Assembly: GCA_035946615.1 (NCBI GenBank)
Contig: DASYZB010000134.1
Span: 1-36,081, forward strand
Reading direction: 5' to 3'
From: Verrucomicrobiia bacterium
GTDB taxonomy: Bacteria; Verrucomicrobiota; Verrucomicrobiia; Limisphaerales; UBA8199
DNA length: 36,081 nucleotides
The position numbers were made by a program, and so were the translations under genes. The stretch's first letter is position 1, and each line of letters begins with the position of its first letter. Positions 8,294 through 17,961 of this stretch are shown here, one piece after another. Below the pieces are notes generated by a model. It saw only the letters and a program-made list of their open reading frames with translations. It was not told the origin of the DNA and did not search any database.

Positions 8294-9083
8294 AGGATTC
8301 TTCAGTTCCCATCGCCTGCCGATCGCACAGGACCGTAGTATTTCCGCGCAGCCACAGAAAGGAAGCTGGAAACCTCGTGCTCACCCGCGGCCGCAGCAGG
8401 CGTTTCATAGCCTCGCGTTTCTTTGCTCCGCTGACCAGCAGCAGAATCCTTTGCGAGCGCAAAATGTCCCCCATCCCAATGGTGAGGCCATACCTTGGTT
8501 TCTGTTTGAGACCCTTGAGCATGGCGTGAGCCAGCGAACTTTTCGACAGTTTCGCCACATGCGCCTGCGGAACCAAATCAGCCGCCGGTTCGTTCATAGC
8601 CACATGCCCGTTGATTCCCAGGCCCAGAATGCAAATGTCAATCGGTCCGTGCGCGCCCAGCCAGCGCTGCATCCGCAGGCACTCCGCCTGGGGGTCAGAC
8701 GCGTCGGTTTTAAATACGGAATACCGCCCTGCATCGATGCCCAGCGGTTTCAGCAGTTTCTCCTTGAGGTCCGCTTCACAACTGGCGGCACAGCCGGCTG
8801 GGAGGCCGCCCCATTCGTCGATTTGGAGCACGCGCATCTGACGAAACAGCTCCGGGTGCCTCGTGCGCCGGGTCGCCAAGAGCTGATACGCGCCGGTGGG
8901 TGTGCCGCCAGCCGAAGCGCACAGCAACAGACTGGGCCGTTCCTTCAGGGCGCGGATGATGATCTGCGCCGCTCGGCGGCTCAGGGCGTCGAAGTCCTTT
9001 GCCACCGCGAACTCAAATCCGATGAACCGCGGCGGATCTCCCGACGAGGTGGACCGAATTTTTTCAGACTGGGGCGTCCCCAT
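8286..9083 (-). CDS. Glucosamine-6-phosphate deaminase (NagB)-like protein
   Basis: A 265-residue NagB/6-phosphogluconolactonase-superfamily protein. Visible motifs are the phosphate-binding loop SAGGTPTGAY (57-66), IDEWGGLP (88-95) with the DE pair, and GLGINGHVAMNEP (154-166) with catalytic H160. The residue two before that histidine is Asn158, where E. coli NagB has the proton-transfer Asp141; some NagB homologues have Asn here, so activity is not excluded. The expected reaction converts glucosamine-6-phosphate to fructose-6-phosphate and ammonia. The frame is open back to 9233, but residues before 9083 are very basic and look out-of-frame, so the ATG at 9083 is preferred. It is coupled to the downstream oxidoreductase by an 8-base overlap. 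Confidence 0.8.
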   Translation of the reverse strand: MGTPQSEKIRSTSSGDPPRFIGFEFAVAKDFDALSRRAAQIIIRALKERPSLLLCASAGGTPTGAYQLLATRRTRHPELFRQMRVLQIDEWGGLPAGCAASCEADLKEKLLKPLGIDAGRYSVFKTDASDPQAECLRMQRWLGAHGPIDICILGLGINGHVAMNEPAADLVPQAHVAKLSKSSLAHAMLKGLKQKPRYGLTIGMGDILRSQRILLLVSGAKKREAMKRLLRPRVSTRFPASFLWLRGNTTVLCDRQAMGTEESYV

Positions 9084-9233
9084 AAGCCGAGGGAGCGGAG
9101 AAAGGTCTCGTTCATATGCCAGCGTTCCCCGGGTGTGGCGGTTAGACTGCGGGCGCAGAGCAGCTTTTCGTGCTCGTCGAACCCTGGCACGTTTTTGAGT
9201 TTTCGAATGGATTTTGCGCCAGTCTTTTAGCAT
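8981..9233 (-). pseudogene. Small frameshifted gene upstream of nagB-like gene
   Basis: An ATG at 9233 is preceded by a good ribosome-binding site (AAGGA, about 7 bases away), but its frame quickly becomes implausibly basic. A different frame, open from just inside the gene to 8981, reads as natural protein: KNVPGFDEHEKLLC, then TPGERWHMNETFLRSLGLWGR. Removing one A from either A-run between 9192 and 9203 joins the two into a protein of about 84 residues starting MLKDWRKIHSK. It would overlap the NagB-like start by about 100 bases. The family is not known to me. The shift may be a sequencing error or real decay. Confidence 0.45.
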
Positions 9234-9440
9234 GTGCTTTTCCTTTCTTCTGTGGCTGGCTCATACCCTCGCTCTTCGTCCATCAGTGGCTTTCATTTCC
9301 GAAAAGGTTATGAGTACCTCAACTCAAATCTCAAGGGGTTTCGCCGGTTTCGCTTCTTTGGCGTTCTCAGCGTGACTGGCTCGGGGTTTGGCAAAAGCGC
9401 CAATGGACAGCATTGTGGGAATTGATTAGAGTTTAGTTGC

Positions 9441-9680
9441 ATGAAGGCGCGAATCAGGGAACTACTGCACGCCAGTCCGTTTCAGCCGTTTATCATGCGG
9501 ATGGCCGATGGGCGGGACTACCGAATTGATCACCCTGATTATGTGCTTGCGGCTGCCAGCGACGTTCCGCAAATCACTATCGAGGAGCCAGATGGAACTC
9601 AGCATTTTCTATCCTCTTTGCTGGTTACCAGTATTCAGCGGATCGCTCGAAACGGCACCCCAGCCGAGGGACGCGAGTAA
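9441..9680 (+). CDS. Small conserved hypothetical protein
   Basis: A 79-residue soluble protein starting at ATG 9441. It has an N-terminal amphipathic stretch (IRELLHASPFQPFIMRMADGR), a DYRIDHPDYV segment and a C-terminal LLVTSIQRI strand. This pattern, HxxPFxPFxxxxADGRxxxxxHPD, is one I recognise from numerous short hypothetical proteins in Verrucomicrobiota and Planctomycetota genomes; no function is known. It probably forms a small beta-rich domain. It stands alone between the minus-strand nagB-like region and the HAF-repeat gene. Confidence 0.7.
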   Translation: MKARIRELLHASPFQPFIMRMADGRDYRIDHPDYVLAAASDVPQITIEEPDGTQHFLSSLLVTSIQRIARNGTPAEGRE

Positions 9681-9800
9681 GACCGCTATCAGGTCGAAAA
9701 GGGTCTGGGAGGCATGAAGGGGGCCGGTGGCCCGCACATCGCTGCGCGCCAATTCTCAAATGCAATTTGCCAGGCGAATATCTTGTGTTTGAATAGCGAC

Positions 9801-11097
9801 ATGAGCAACCCGGGAAACCTTGCGCGCGCCGGCTCGGTTGTGGCACTGGGCGCGATGGCCTGCCTCGTGGGTGCGCGGGCGGCGACCCCCCTGTATTCAA
9901 TTTCCGATCTGGGCACCTTGGGCGGAGCCCAAAGCTCTGCTAACGCCATTAACAACCTGGGCCAGATCGTTGGACGCGCCGATCTCGCGAACAACAATGC
10001 GGTCCTGGCTCACGCTTTTGTTTACAGCAACGGTATCATGACGGACCTGAGCGTTCTCGGAACTTACAATACCGGGCAAGGAACGACCAGCAGCAGCGCG
10101 GCCTATGGCATCAACAACAAGGGTGAAATTGTGGGGCAGTCCTCAACCACCAACGGTGTGCTGCACGCTTTTCTGTTCAGCCAGGGGCAGATGAGCGACC
10201 TGGGAGTTCTGCCGGGCTCGCAACAGTCCAAGGCCCACGCCATCAACGATAGCAGCCAGGTGGTTGGCTGGACTCTTGGCCCTGGAACGCAGCGCGCATT
10301 TTTATATGAAAACGGGAGCCTGACCGATCTGGGCACACTGGGGGGGGACGGCCAGCTTCGCCTACGCCATCAACAATCTGGGTCAGGTCGCGGGCGACTC
10401 CTGGCTCAACAACAGCTCTTTGTCCGACACGGCATTTATTTACAGCAACGGCATGATGACTGCGCTCGGCGACCTCGGCAGTTATCCGGCTATCCAGGCG
10501 CTCGCCATTAACGACGCCGGCCAGGTCGTGGGCTATGCCGGGGCAGTCAGCACCGGTGGGCCGACGGTCACACGGGGCTTCCTCTACCGTGCCGGTTCGC
10601 TGACCGATCTGGGGGACTTCGGCGGCGCGCAGACCAATGTCGTGCCTGCGGCGATTAATACCTACGGCCAAATCGTAGGGACCGTGAGTGCCTATGAGAA
10701 ACCTGGGCGTGCCTTCACTTACGCGGGTGGCATGATCACCGATCTGAACAACCTCATTCCTGCCGCTTCGGGCTGGACCTTGCTCGACGCCAACGGCATC
10801 AACGACAACGGCCAAATCGTGGGCTCGGGACAGAACGCATCTTTTCAAACGCATGCCTACCTGCTCACACCGGGCATCTTCCCGCAAATCTCTCTTACCT
10901 CGTCCAACGCAGTCCAAATAGAGTTCACCGCACCGGCCAATGCCGGCGCGTATATCGAGTATAGTGACACCGTCTCGGGCGGCGCCTGGCAATTGCTGGC
11001 GGTCCTGGACCCCCTGTCCACCATCCACCAAGTCATCATTACCGACCCGCTTTCGCCAGGAACATCCATGCGTTTTTACAGGGTGAGGACAAGGTAG
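9801..11097 (+). pseudogene. Secreted HAF-repeat protein, frameshifted at a G8 run
   Basis: An extracellular repeat protein of about 430 residues in two frames. The first frame (9801-about 10340) starts with a Sec signal peptide whose probable cleavage follows ARA, then repeats of the HAF type: DLGTLGG, AINNLGQIVG, AFVYSNGIMTDL. The second frame (about 10348-11097) continues the same pattern (AINNLGQVAG, AFIYSNGMMTALGDLG) to a C-terminal beta-rich domain ending FYRVRTR. The break is at the eight G of 10340-10347: removing one G restores DLGTLGGTASFAYAINNLGQVAG and joins both halves. An ATG at 9714 would add 29 residues with no signal-peptide character, so 9801 is preferred. Function is unknown; such proteins are exported and probably surface-associated. 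Confidence 0.8.
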
Positions 11098-11170
11098 GTT
11101 CGGGCAATATCCAACGGCCCTGTCATTCACCCGTATTGCACCGCATGGTACATGGGCTATTTTGCACGCA

Positions 11171-13552
11171 ATGGAATCACAAAGCGACAGCACCGCTTTC
11201 GGGGCGCCTGGCATCGAACCGCGTTGGACCCGCAGCAATAAGGAAGGCATCGGCACCGCCTATCACACAAGCTGCCGGGTGTGGTTCACCCTGAGCCACG
11301 GCATCGTCAATGAAATCTATTATCCGAATGTCGATTGCCCCAATACCCGCGACCTCCAGTTCCTGATTACTGACGGGGAGACCTTTTGCCATGAGGAACG
11401 CCGCGATCTCGACCACCAAATCCAATACCCCGAGCAAAGCACACTCTATTACCTGATCACCAATTCCGAGCCGAACCACCGGTATCGATTGATTAAAGAA
11501 ATCCTCGCCGATCCCCATTCATCGGTGTTTCTCATGCGCACGCGGCTGGAAATTCTCGACGAGTCGTTACGAGGCAAGCTCAAGATATACGCGTTGCTGG
11601 CGCCGCACATGAAGGGGCTCGGCCAGCATAACTCCGCCTGGTGGTTCGATATCGATTGCCGCCCCGTCTTTCATGTGCAGCGTGAGGAATTGCACATGGT
11701 CTTTGGCGCCTTGCCCGACTTCACCCGCCGCTCCGTTGGTTATGTTGGTTCGAGCGACGGCTGGCAGGATTTGATGGATAATTTCAAAATGGATTGGACG
11801 TTTCAAAAGGCGGAGGATGGCAACATCGCGCTGACTGCCGAAATCGCCCTGTCGCATGACAACCAATTCGTCATCGGGGCCGCATTCGGACGCAGTTCCC
11901 AAAGCGCTTCCACCAAATTGCTCCAATCGTTGGCCATCCCTTTCGACCAGCACCGCGAACACTTTATCAAACAATGGCAACGCACCTCGGTCAATTCCCA
12001 TTCCGACCTGCGCGAACAGACCGGCGATGAGGGCCACCTCTTCCGCCTGAGCCGGCTCATCCTTCTGGCACATGAAGACAAAATTTTCCCAGGCGCCCTC
12101 GTGGCCTCGATGAGCATACCCTGGGGCGAGACCAAGAGCGATACGGACCTCGGTGGCTATCATCTGGTCTGGACACGTGATCTGGTTAAAAGCGCTACGG
12201 CGCTGCTGGCTGCGGGGCAGACCGCTACGCCGCTGCGCTCGCTCATCTGGCTGGCGGCCATCCAGGCGGCTGACGGGGCGGTGCCCCAGAATAGCTGGAT
12301 CGACGGGAAGGCCTATTGGCAAGGGAAACAACTCGACGAGGTGGCGGCCCCGATTCTTTTGGCCTGGCGGCTGCGCCAGGCCAACGCCCTCGGTTTGTTC
12401 GATCCATGGACCCTAGTTTTTCGCGCTGCCCGATACCTCATCCTCAAAGGCCCCGTCACCGGCCAGGAACGCTGGGAGGAGAACTCCGGCTATTCCCCGT
12501 CCACCCTGGCCTGGGTCATCGCCGCCCTGGTCTGCGCCTCCGAGTTTGCGCAGGAGCGCGCGGGAAAAGATGCGGCTGCGTTCATCCTTGATTACGCGGA
12601 CTGGCTCTCCGCACATCTGGAAGGATGGACAACCACCGATTGCGGCGAACTGCTTCCAGGCAAACCGAGACATTATATTCGAATCAATCCCGCTGACCCG
12701 GATCAACCTGACCAGGTCTCGGACCCGAATACAGCGCTCATACAAATTGCCAACGGCGGCGGTGTTCATCCCGCCCGCAACATTGTCAGCGCCGATTTCC
12801 TCGAGCTGGTGCGTTTGGGCATTCGTGCGCCGCTCGACCCGGTGGTGGTTGATTCGATTTCGGTCGCGGACCACGTGCTGAAGTGTGATTTGCCCCAGGG
12901 TCCCTGCTGGCGGCGCTACAATCACGATGGCTACGGCCAAAAAGACGACGGAAGCGCCTTTGATGGTATCGGCGTTGGGCGTTGTTGGCCCTTGCTCACT
13001 GGCGAGCGCGCCCATTACGAGTTGGCTGCCGGCCATGACCCGCTGGCCTTCATTCGTGCCATCGAGAATTTCGCAAATGACGGCGGCATGCTTCCGGAGC
13101 AGGTCTGGGATGCCGAAGATTTGCCCCAATGCAGCCTGCGGAGCGGTTGCCCGACCGGCGCGGCTATGCCTCTTTGCTGGGCCCACGGCGAGTACATTTC
13201 CTTGGTTCGCAGCCGCAAGGAGGGAGTGAGTTTCGACTGCATTTCGCCGGCGTGTGAACGTTATGCGCGGCGGCGCACGGCAAGCGCGATAGAAATGTGG
13301 ACTTTAGCGCACCGGCCGCCGCGCATTGCGGCTGGGAAACGACTGCGCATCATCACAGAGGCCCCCGTCACGGTCCACTGGAGCCTGGATGGATGGAAAA
13401 CCGTTCAGGACACCGAAGCGGCCGACAGCGGGCTGGATTGTTGGATTGCTGACCTGCCCGCCAACGAATTGGGGCCCGGAAGTCGGATCGTTTTTACATT
13501 GCGCTGGACCGATCGGTGGGAGGGCCGCGACTTCACGGTCGAGATTGGATAA
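11171..13552 (+). CDS. GH15 glucoamylase/glucodextranase-like glycoside hydrolase
   Basis: A 793-residue enzyme predicted to release glucose from the ends of alpha-glucans. The N-terminal ~270 residues resemble the beta-sandwich domain of bacterial glucodextranases (WTRSNKEGIGTAYHTSCRVW; GIVNEIYYPNVD). The (alpha/alpha)6 barrel follows, with WTRDLVKSATALLAAG, the general-acid region ERWEENSGYSPST (433-445, acid probably E436 or E437) and the general-base region PEQVWD with E643. A short C-terminal beta domain ends VEIG. No signal peptide is visible, so it is likely cytoplasmic and could act on glycogen or imported maltodextrins. The frame begins with TTG at 11162, but the ATG at 11171 is the simpler start. 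It stands alone. Confidence 0.9.
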   Translation: MESQSDSTAFGAPGIEPRWTRSNKEGIGTAYHTSCRVWFTLSHGIVNEIYYPNVDCPNTRDLQFLITDGETFCHEERRDLDHQIQYPEQSTLYYLITNSEPNHRYRLIKEILADPHSSVFLMRTRLEILDESLRGKLKIYALLAPHMKGLGQHNSAWWFDIDCRPVFHVQREELHMVFGALPDFTRRSVGYVGSSDGWQDLMDNFKMDWTFQKAEDGNIALTAEIALSHDNQFVIGAAFGRSSQSASTKLLQSLAIPFDQHREHFIKQWQRTSVNSHSDLREQTGDEGHLFRLSRLILLAHEDKIFPGALVASMSIPWGETKSDTDLGGYHLVWTRDLVKSATALLAAGQTATPLRSLIWLAAIQAADGAVPQNSWIDGKAYWQGKQLDEVAAPILLAWRLRQANALGLFDPWTLVFRAARYLILKGPVTGQERWEENSGYSPSTLAWVIAALVCASEFAQERAGKDAAAFILDYADWLSAHLEGWTTTDCGELLPGKPRHYIRINPADPDQPDQVSDPNTALIQIANGGGVHPARNIVSADFLELVRLGIRAPLDPVVVDSISVADHVLKCDLPQGPCWRRYNHDGYGQKDDGSAFDGIGVGRCWPLLTGERAHYELAAGHDPLAFIRAIENFANDGGMLPEQVWDAEDLPQCSLRSGCPTGAAMPLCWAHGEYISLVRSRKEGVSFDCISPACERYARRRTASAIEMWTLAHRPPRIAAGKRLRIITEAPVTVHWSLDGWKTVQDTEAADSGLDCWIADLPANELGPGSRIVFTLRWTDRWEGRDFTVEIG

Positions 13553-13646
13553 AGTCTGAGCGCATCTTGACACTACCACCATAATGGAAGGGTCGTAAGC
13601 GGTTCCTCATCCGAGGAAAGCAACCATTAACCGAACGAAAGGACAT

Positions 13647-13796
13647 GTGACCTCGGATAAAAAGCGGCCGCGCTCCCTGCGCGAGATTGAGATGGAAGTT
13701 TTAGAAGAAGGGCGCGAATGGACGCGCCGACGACTGGAGGGTGCTGATAAGCACCCGCTTATCCGAATTATTAACCAGACCGAAATCTTTCGTTGA
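13647..13796 (+). pseudogene. Short ORF, possible transposase N-terminal remnant
   Basis: A 49-codon frame begins at GTG with AAAGGA just upstream. It contains SLREIEMEVLEEGREWTRRRLE, which resembles the N-terminal helix of ISKra4-type transposases as I recall them, then loses similarity and stops. No catalytic part follows. It could equally be a real small protein of unknown function. The assignment is by memory of a pattern, so confidence is low. Confidence 0.35.
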
Positions 13797-13898
13797 CCCC
13801 TTGCGCAGCGCCCAAGGAAGGTCTAGTTATTTTGGCTGGCACCAATTTTTCTTCTGAGGGTGTGTTTTGGGCGGTCCGCGGCGTGGGTTGTCGAAAAT

Positions 13899-13907
13899 TG
13901 CTATAAT
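13899..13907 (+). promoter_or_regulatory. Extended -10 promoter candidate for the ACIII operon
   Basis: TGCTATAAT is an exact extended -10 element (TGnTATAAT) in an AT-rich patch about 120 bases before actA. No good -35 lies 17 bases upstream, which is acceptable for extended -10 promoters. A second candidate -35 (TTGACG, 13916-13921) has only a weak -10 (AACAAT, 13939-13944). Confidence 0.45.
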
Positions 13908-14029
13908 TAAAACAATTGACGTTTAGTACAAATGCACAAACAATTATTGGCTCTTTGACGATGTGAACCGATGAACCGCATCTTCCAGAACCTCGCCAGC
14001 GCGGCTTGGGGGCACTAAGGGACCGCGCG

Positions 14030-14683
14030 ATGTCAGCGATTTTCCCCAAATGGACCAATACTCTGCCGGTCAAAATGATAGCCGGCAACGTGTTGGCCGG
14101 CGGCTTGGTGGTGGCCGCGGCATGGTACTACCTGACGCCGAAATACGCGCGGGTGGGTTATCAGCCGATCCAGCCCGTAGCCTTTTCGCACGCAACCCAT
14201 GCCGGGCAGCTTGGCATCGATTGCCGCTACTGTCACAACGCGGTTGAGAAATCGTGGCTTTCAAATATCCCGGCCAGCTCGACCTGTATGAATTGCCACA
14301 ACCAGGTGCTCAAGGATGATCCACGCCTGGCCCTGGTGCGGGATAGCGCCGCAAGTGGCCGGCCCGTTCCGTGGATTCAAATCCATCGCGTGCCGGATTT
14401 TGTTTATTTCAACCACTCGGTTCACGTGGACCGCGGGATCAGTTGCGTTGAATGCCACGGCCCCATCAACAAGATGGATGAGGTCTATCAATACCAACCT
14501 TTGTCGATGACCTTTTGCCTCGATTGCCACCGGCATCCGGAGCTGAAGCTGCGGCCACTGGACAAGATAACGGATTTAAACTGGAAACCCGCATCGCCTG
14601 AAAAGCAGCGCGAGTTCGGGCAACGCGCGATGAAACAATGGCATGTCGAGTCGCTCCAAAACTGTTCCGCATGCCACCGATGA
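14030..14683 (+). CDS. actA: ACIII subunit ActA, pentahaem cytochrome c
   Basis: First gene of the alternative complex III operon, a quinol:electron-acceptor oxidoreductase that replaces cytochrome bc1. The 217-residue protein has one N-terminal membrane anchor (about 15-34) and a periplasmic domain with five CxxCH haem c motifs at 65-69, 86-90, 139-143, 163-167 and 212-216. Histidines such as those in FSHATHAG and FNHSVH are candidates for distal ligands. Five haems is the number established for ActA. The ATG at 14030 is preceded by AAGGGA eight bases away; a TTG at 14006 also lies in frame but has no such site. The stop overlaps actB by four bases (ATGA). ActA is expected to pass electrons from the ActB Fe-S chain towards ActE or other cytochromes. 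Confidence 0.93.
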   Translation: MSAIFPKWTNTLPVKMIAGNVLAGGLVVAAAWYYLTPKYARVGYQPIQPVAFSHATHAGQLGIDCRYCHNAVEKSWLSNIPASSTCMNCHNQVLKDDPRLALVRDSAASGRPVPWIQIHRVPDFVYFNHSVHVDRGISCVECHGPINKMDEVYQYQPLSMTFCLDCHRHPELKLRPLDKITDLNWKPASPEKQREFGQRAMKQWHVESLQNCSACHR

Positions 14684-17600
14684 AACAGACCCTTCCCAAT
14701 CAGCCTCAATCCCAAAGCCAACCCCCTGCTCAGCCAGAGGCGGGGGAGGCGTTGGGCGCACCCGCGCGGCAGTCCGGGCGGGTCTATTGGCGCAGCCTGG
14801 ATCAACTGGCCGGCGCGCCTGAGTTCAAGCAATGGGTCGAGCGCGAATTTCCGGCCGGGGCCAGCGAATTGGAGGACCCGGTCACCCGCCGGCATTTCAT
14901 GAAGATAATGGGCGCGTCGTTCGTGCTGGCCGGGGTGGGCCTGGGAACCAGCGGCTGCCGGCGTCCCGTCGAGAAGCTCGAGCCCTTCGGCAAAATGCCC
15001 GAGCATTATTATCATGGCGTGCCTGAGTATTACGCCACCGCCATGCCCTGTCGCGACAGCGCCATTCCGCTGGTGGTTAAATCCAACGATGGGCGCCCCA
15101 CCAAAATCGAGGGCAACAGCTTTCACCCAGACAGCAACGGCGGAACTGACCTCTACGCCCAGTCGGCGACGCTCACTCTTTATGACCCGGACCGCGCCGC
15201 GCGCTTCACCACCGAAGGCAAAAACGCGACAGTCGAAGGGGCAACCGATTTCCTGACTCAGCTTTCGCGAACGGCTCAAGGCAACGGTGGAGCCGGTTTG
15301 GCCTTCCTCCTGGAGCGCAGCAGCTCACCCTCCCGGCAGCGGCTTCAGAATCTGATTAGCCAAAAATGCCCACAGTCTCGTTGGTATGTTTATGAGCCGG
15401 TGGATTTGGATATTCATCGGCGGGCCGCAACGCAGGCCTTTGGGAAGGGTGTCCGCCCCTATTACCTCTTTGACAAGGCAGACGTCGTGGTCTCGCTCGA
15501 TTGCGATTTCATGGGGGCTGAGCCGAATGCCCACGTCAATATCCGGCGGTTTGCGCAACGGCGTCACATCGAGAAACCCGAGGACACTCTCAACCGGCTG
15601 TATGTGGTCGAGAGCCTCATGAGCATTACCGGCCTCAACGCCGATCATCGCCTGCGCCTGCCCAGCAGCGCGGTTCTGCAGATTGCCTTGGCTTTGGCCG
15701 CCCAGCTTTTGAATGGCGGCGGCAATACGGACGCCTTGCCGGCGGGAGTTGATCCTAAATGGGCATCCGAATGCGCCAAAGACCTCCAGGCTAATGCGGG
15801 ACACTCGCTGGTTGTGGCCGGCTATCGCCAGCCGCTCGAAGTGCACGTGTTAGCTTGGGCCATGAACGCGCACCTCGGGAACCTGGGTAAAACGGTCGTC
15901 TTCCACCAGGCGCCGGAAAGCAAAGAGGAAGGAATCGCTCAACTGGCCGAGGCCCTAAAAGCGGGGCAGGTCCAGACGCTTGTGATTCTTGGAGGCAACC
16001 CCGTCTATACCGCTCCAGCCGACCTGGATTGGGCCAACACACAGCGCAAAGCCAAAATGGTCGCCCGCCTGGGTTATTACGAAGACGAAACCTTTCCCCT
16101 TTGTGACTGGCATTTTCCTGCTGCACATTTCCTGGAATCATGGGGCGACGCCCACACCAGCGACGGCACCCTGGTTCCCATCCAGCCTTTGATCGCACCG
16201 TTGTTTGGAGGCATTACGGAATTGGAAGTGCTGGCCCGCATCGCCGGCGCCGATGTCACCGACCCCTATGGCGTCGTGCGGGAGACTTTCGCCGGGATGG
16301 TCCAGGATGCTGATAAGGAGGGGGCATGGCGCAAATTCCTGTTCGATGGGTTTTTGGCTGCTTCCTCGGCGAAACCTGTCGAAGTCGCAATGAACGGGGC
16401 GCCGCCTCTCCAGCAACCGGCTGGGGCAGGCCTGAGCCGCACTCCTGATAAGAACAATCTCGAAGTGGTTTTTCATCGCGATTACAGCGTCGATGACGGG
16501 CGGTACAACAACAACGGTTGGCTGCAGGAATTGCCCGATCCCATTACCAAAATCGTTTGGGACAATGCCGTTCTGATGAGCCGCAAGACGGCCCAGGAGC
16601 TTGGGATTAAGAACTCGGATGTCATCGAGATTACCCTGGCCGGGCGCAGCGTGCGCGGCCCGGTCTGGGTCCAGCCGGGGATGGCGGATTACTCGTTGGG
16701 CCTGGCCCTGGGCTACGGTAAGGAGAGGACTGGCCGTGTGGGGCAGGGAACCGGATTCAACGTCTATCCGTTGCGCACTGCGCAAGCGCAGAATGTCGCC
16801 CTCGGGGCCATGGTCCGCGCGGTGGACTTAACGTATCCCATCTCCTGCACCCAGCATCATTGGTCGCTCGAAGGCCGGCCCATCATTCGCGAAGCCAATC
16901 TCGAGGAGTACCGCCAACACCCGGACTTCGCCAAACGCATGGAGGTCGAGGAATCGCCCATCGTTGCCCCGCTGTATCCCAATCCATTCGATCAACTCAA
17001 GACGAAGGGACTGCACCAATGGGGCATGTCGGTTGATTTGAACAAGTGTGTTGGTTGTTCGGCCTGCATGGTGGCCTGCCAAAGCGAGAACAATGTGCCG
17101 ATCGTCGGCAAGAACCAGGTCAGCCGCGGGCGCGAGATGCACTGGCTGCGCATCGACCGCTATTACGCCGGCCATCCGCTCGCCCCACGCCATAGTCCTG
17201 AGGCGCACCGCGAGTTTTTCGATACATTCAAATGGGATAGCCAGCAACAGTTCGAGCCCTGGATAGACAACCCGCAGGTCGTCGTCCAACCCATGCTCTG
17301 CCAGCATTGTGAAGCCGCTCCGTGCGAGAATGTCTGCCCCGTCAATGCGACCTCCCATGACCAGGAAGGGCTCAATGTGATGACCTACAATCGCTGCGTT
17401 GGCACCCGTTATTGCTCCAACAACTGCCCCTACAAGGTACGCCGGTTCAACTTCTTCGATTACAACAAGCGCCCGATTGGCCAGCATTACCTTGGACCCT
17501 TTGGCCACCGCAAAGACGACGAGTGGGACCTTATCCGGATGCGAGAAAACCCCGATGTCACGGTGCGGATGCGCGGGGTGATGGAGAAATGCACCTTCTG

Positions 17601-17961
17601 CTTGCAGCGCATTCAGCAGGCTGAGATCGCCCAGAAAATAAAGGCTGGCGCCTCGGGCGATGTCATTGTGCCCACCGATTCGTTCACCACCGCCTGCGCT
17701 CAGGCCTGCCCTGCCGAGGCGATTGTTTTTGGCAATCTCAAGGACCCGAATAGCCGCGTCTCGAAGCTCAAGCAGCTTGATCGCGATTACACGGTGCTCC
17801 AGGTGCTGCTGACCAAGCCGCGCACAACGTACCTGGCCCGGGTGCGCAACCCAAATCCCAGGATGCCGGATTATCAACCCGCAGGCCCAATGACTCTCCA
17901 GGAATACGAGCAGAGGATGGGGAATCCATTCGAGGAGCCAACCACCAAGGAGACGCGCTAA
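14680..17961 (+). CDS. actB: ACIII subunit ActB, Tat-variant molybdopterin-oxidoreductase-like Fe-S protein
   Basis: Large periplasmic subunit of ACIII, 1093 residues. It carries a delayed twin-arginine motif (RRHFMK, 70-75) and a lipobox-like Gly-Cys at C93, as is typical of the 'TAT-variant' family. Residues from about 100 to 740 form the molybdopterin-oxidoreductase-like domain (ActB1), which in characterised complexes contains no molybdenum cofactor. Residues from about 780 form the ferredoxin-like ActB2 half, with cysteine sets at 790/793/796/800, 874/877, a group around [20 protein letters not shown], and the final ACAQACP. These match the three 4Fe-4S and one 3Fe-4S clusters known for ActB. 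The start at 14680 gives an ATGA overlap with actA; an ATG at 14671 is also possible. Confidence 0.93.
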   Translation: MKQTLPNQPQSQSQPPAQPEAGEALGAPARQSGRVYWRSLDQLAGAPEFKQWVEREFPAGASELEDPVTRRHFMKIMGASFVLAGVGLGTSGCRRPVEKLEPFGKMPEHYYHGVPEYYATAMPCRDSAIPLVVKSNDGRPTKIEGNSFHPDSNGGTDLYAQSATLTLYDPDRAARFTTEGKNATVEGATDFLTQLSRTAQGNGGAGLAFLLERSSSPSRQRLQNLISQKCPQSRWYVYEPVDLDIHRRAATQAFGKGVRPYYLFDKADVVVSLDCDFMGAEPNAHVNIRRFAQRRHIEKPEDTLNRLYVVESLMSITGLNADHRLRLPSSAVLQIALALAAQLLNGGGNTDALPAGVDPKWASECAKDLQANAGHSLVVAGYRQPLEVHVLAWAMNAHLGNLGKTVVFHQAPESKEEGIAQLAEALKAGQVQTLVILGGNPVYTAPADLDWANTQRKAKMVARLGYYEDETFPLCDWHFPAAHFLESWGDAHTSDGTLVPIQPLIAPLFGGITELEVLARIAGADVTDPYGVVRETFAGMVQDADKEGAWRKFLFDGFLAASSAKPVEVAMNGAPPLQQPAGAGLSRTPDKNNLEVVFHRDYSVDDGRYNNNGWLQELPDPITKIVWDNAVLMSRKTAQELGIKNSDVIEITLAGRSVRGPVWVQPGMADYSLGLALGYGKERTGRVGQGTGFNVYPLRTAQAQNVALGAMVRAVDLTYPISCTQHHWSLEGRPIIREANLEEYRQHPDFAKRMEVEESPIVAPLYPNPFDQLKTKGLHQWGMSVDLNKCVGCSACMVACQSENNVPIVGKNQVSRGREMHWLRIDRYYAGHPLAPRHSPEAHREFFDTFKWDSQQQFEPWIDNPQVVVQPMLCQHCEAAPCENVCPVNATSHDQEGLNVMTYNRCVGTRYCSNNCPYKVRRFNFFDYNKRPIGQHYLGPFGHRKDDEWDLIRMRENPDVTVRMRGVMEKCTFCLQRIQQAEIAQKIKAGASGDVIVPTDSFTTACAQACPAEAIVFGNLKDPNSRVSKLKQLDRDYTVLQVLLTKPRTTYLARVRNPNPRMPDYQPAGPMTLQEYEQRMGNPFEEPTTKETR

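Larger units (their letters stand above)
13553..14029. other. Intergenic region with remnant ORF and ACIII operon leader
   Basis: About 480 bases between the glucoamylase and actA. It holds a small GTG-started ORF (13647-13796), a small hairpin (TTCCTC/GAGGAA, 13603-13618), an AT-rich promoter-like patch around 13890-13945 and about 115 bases of untranslated leader. The AT-rich stretch contrasts clearly with the GC-rich surroundings. Confidence 0.5.

Noticed and set aside
16828-17877. Minus-strand ORF of 349 codons
   Set aside because: It is the shadow of the ActB ferredoxin half, whose cysteine motifs are unambiguous.
14680-17961. ActB as an active molybdenum enzyme
   Set aside because: The Tat-variant fused form within an act operon is the cofactor-free ActB of ACIII, known to carry only Fe-S clusters.
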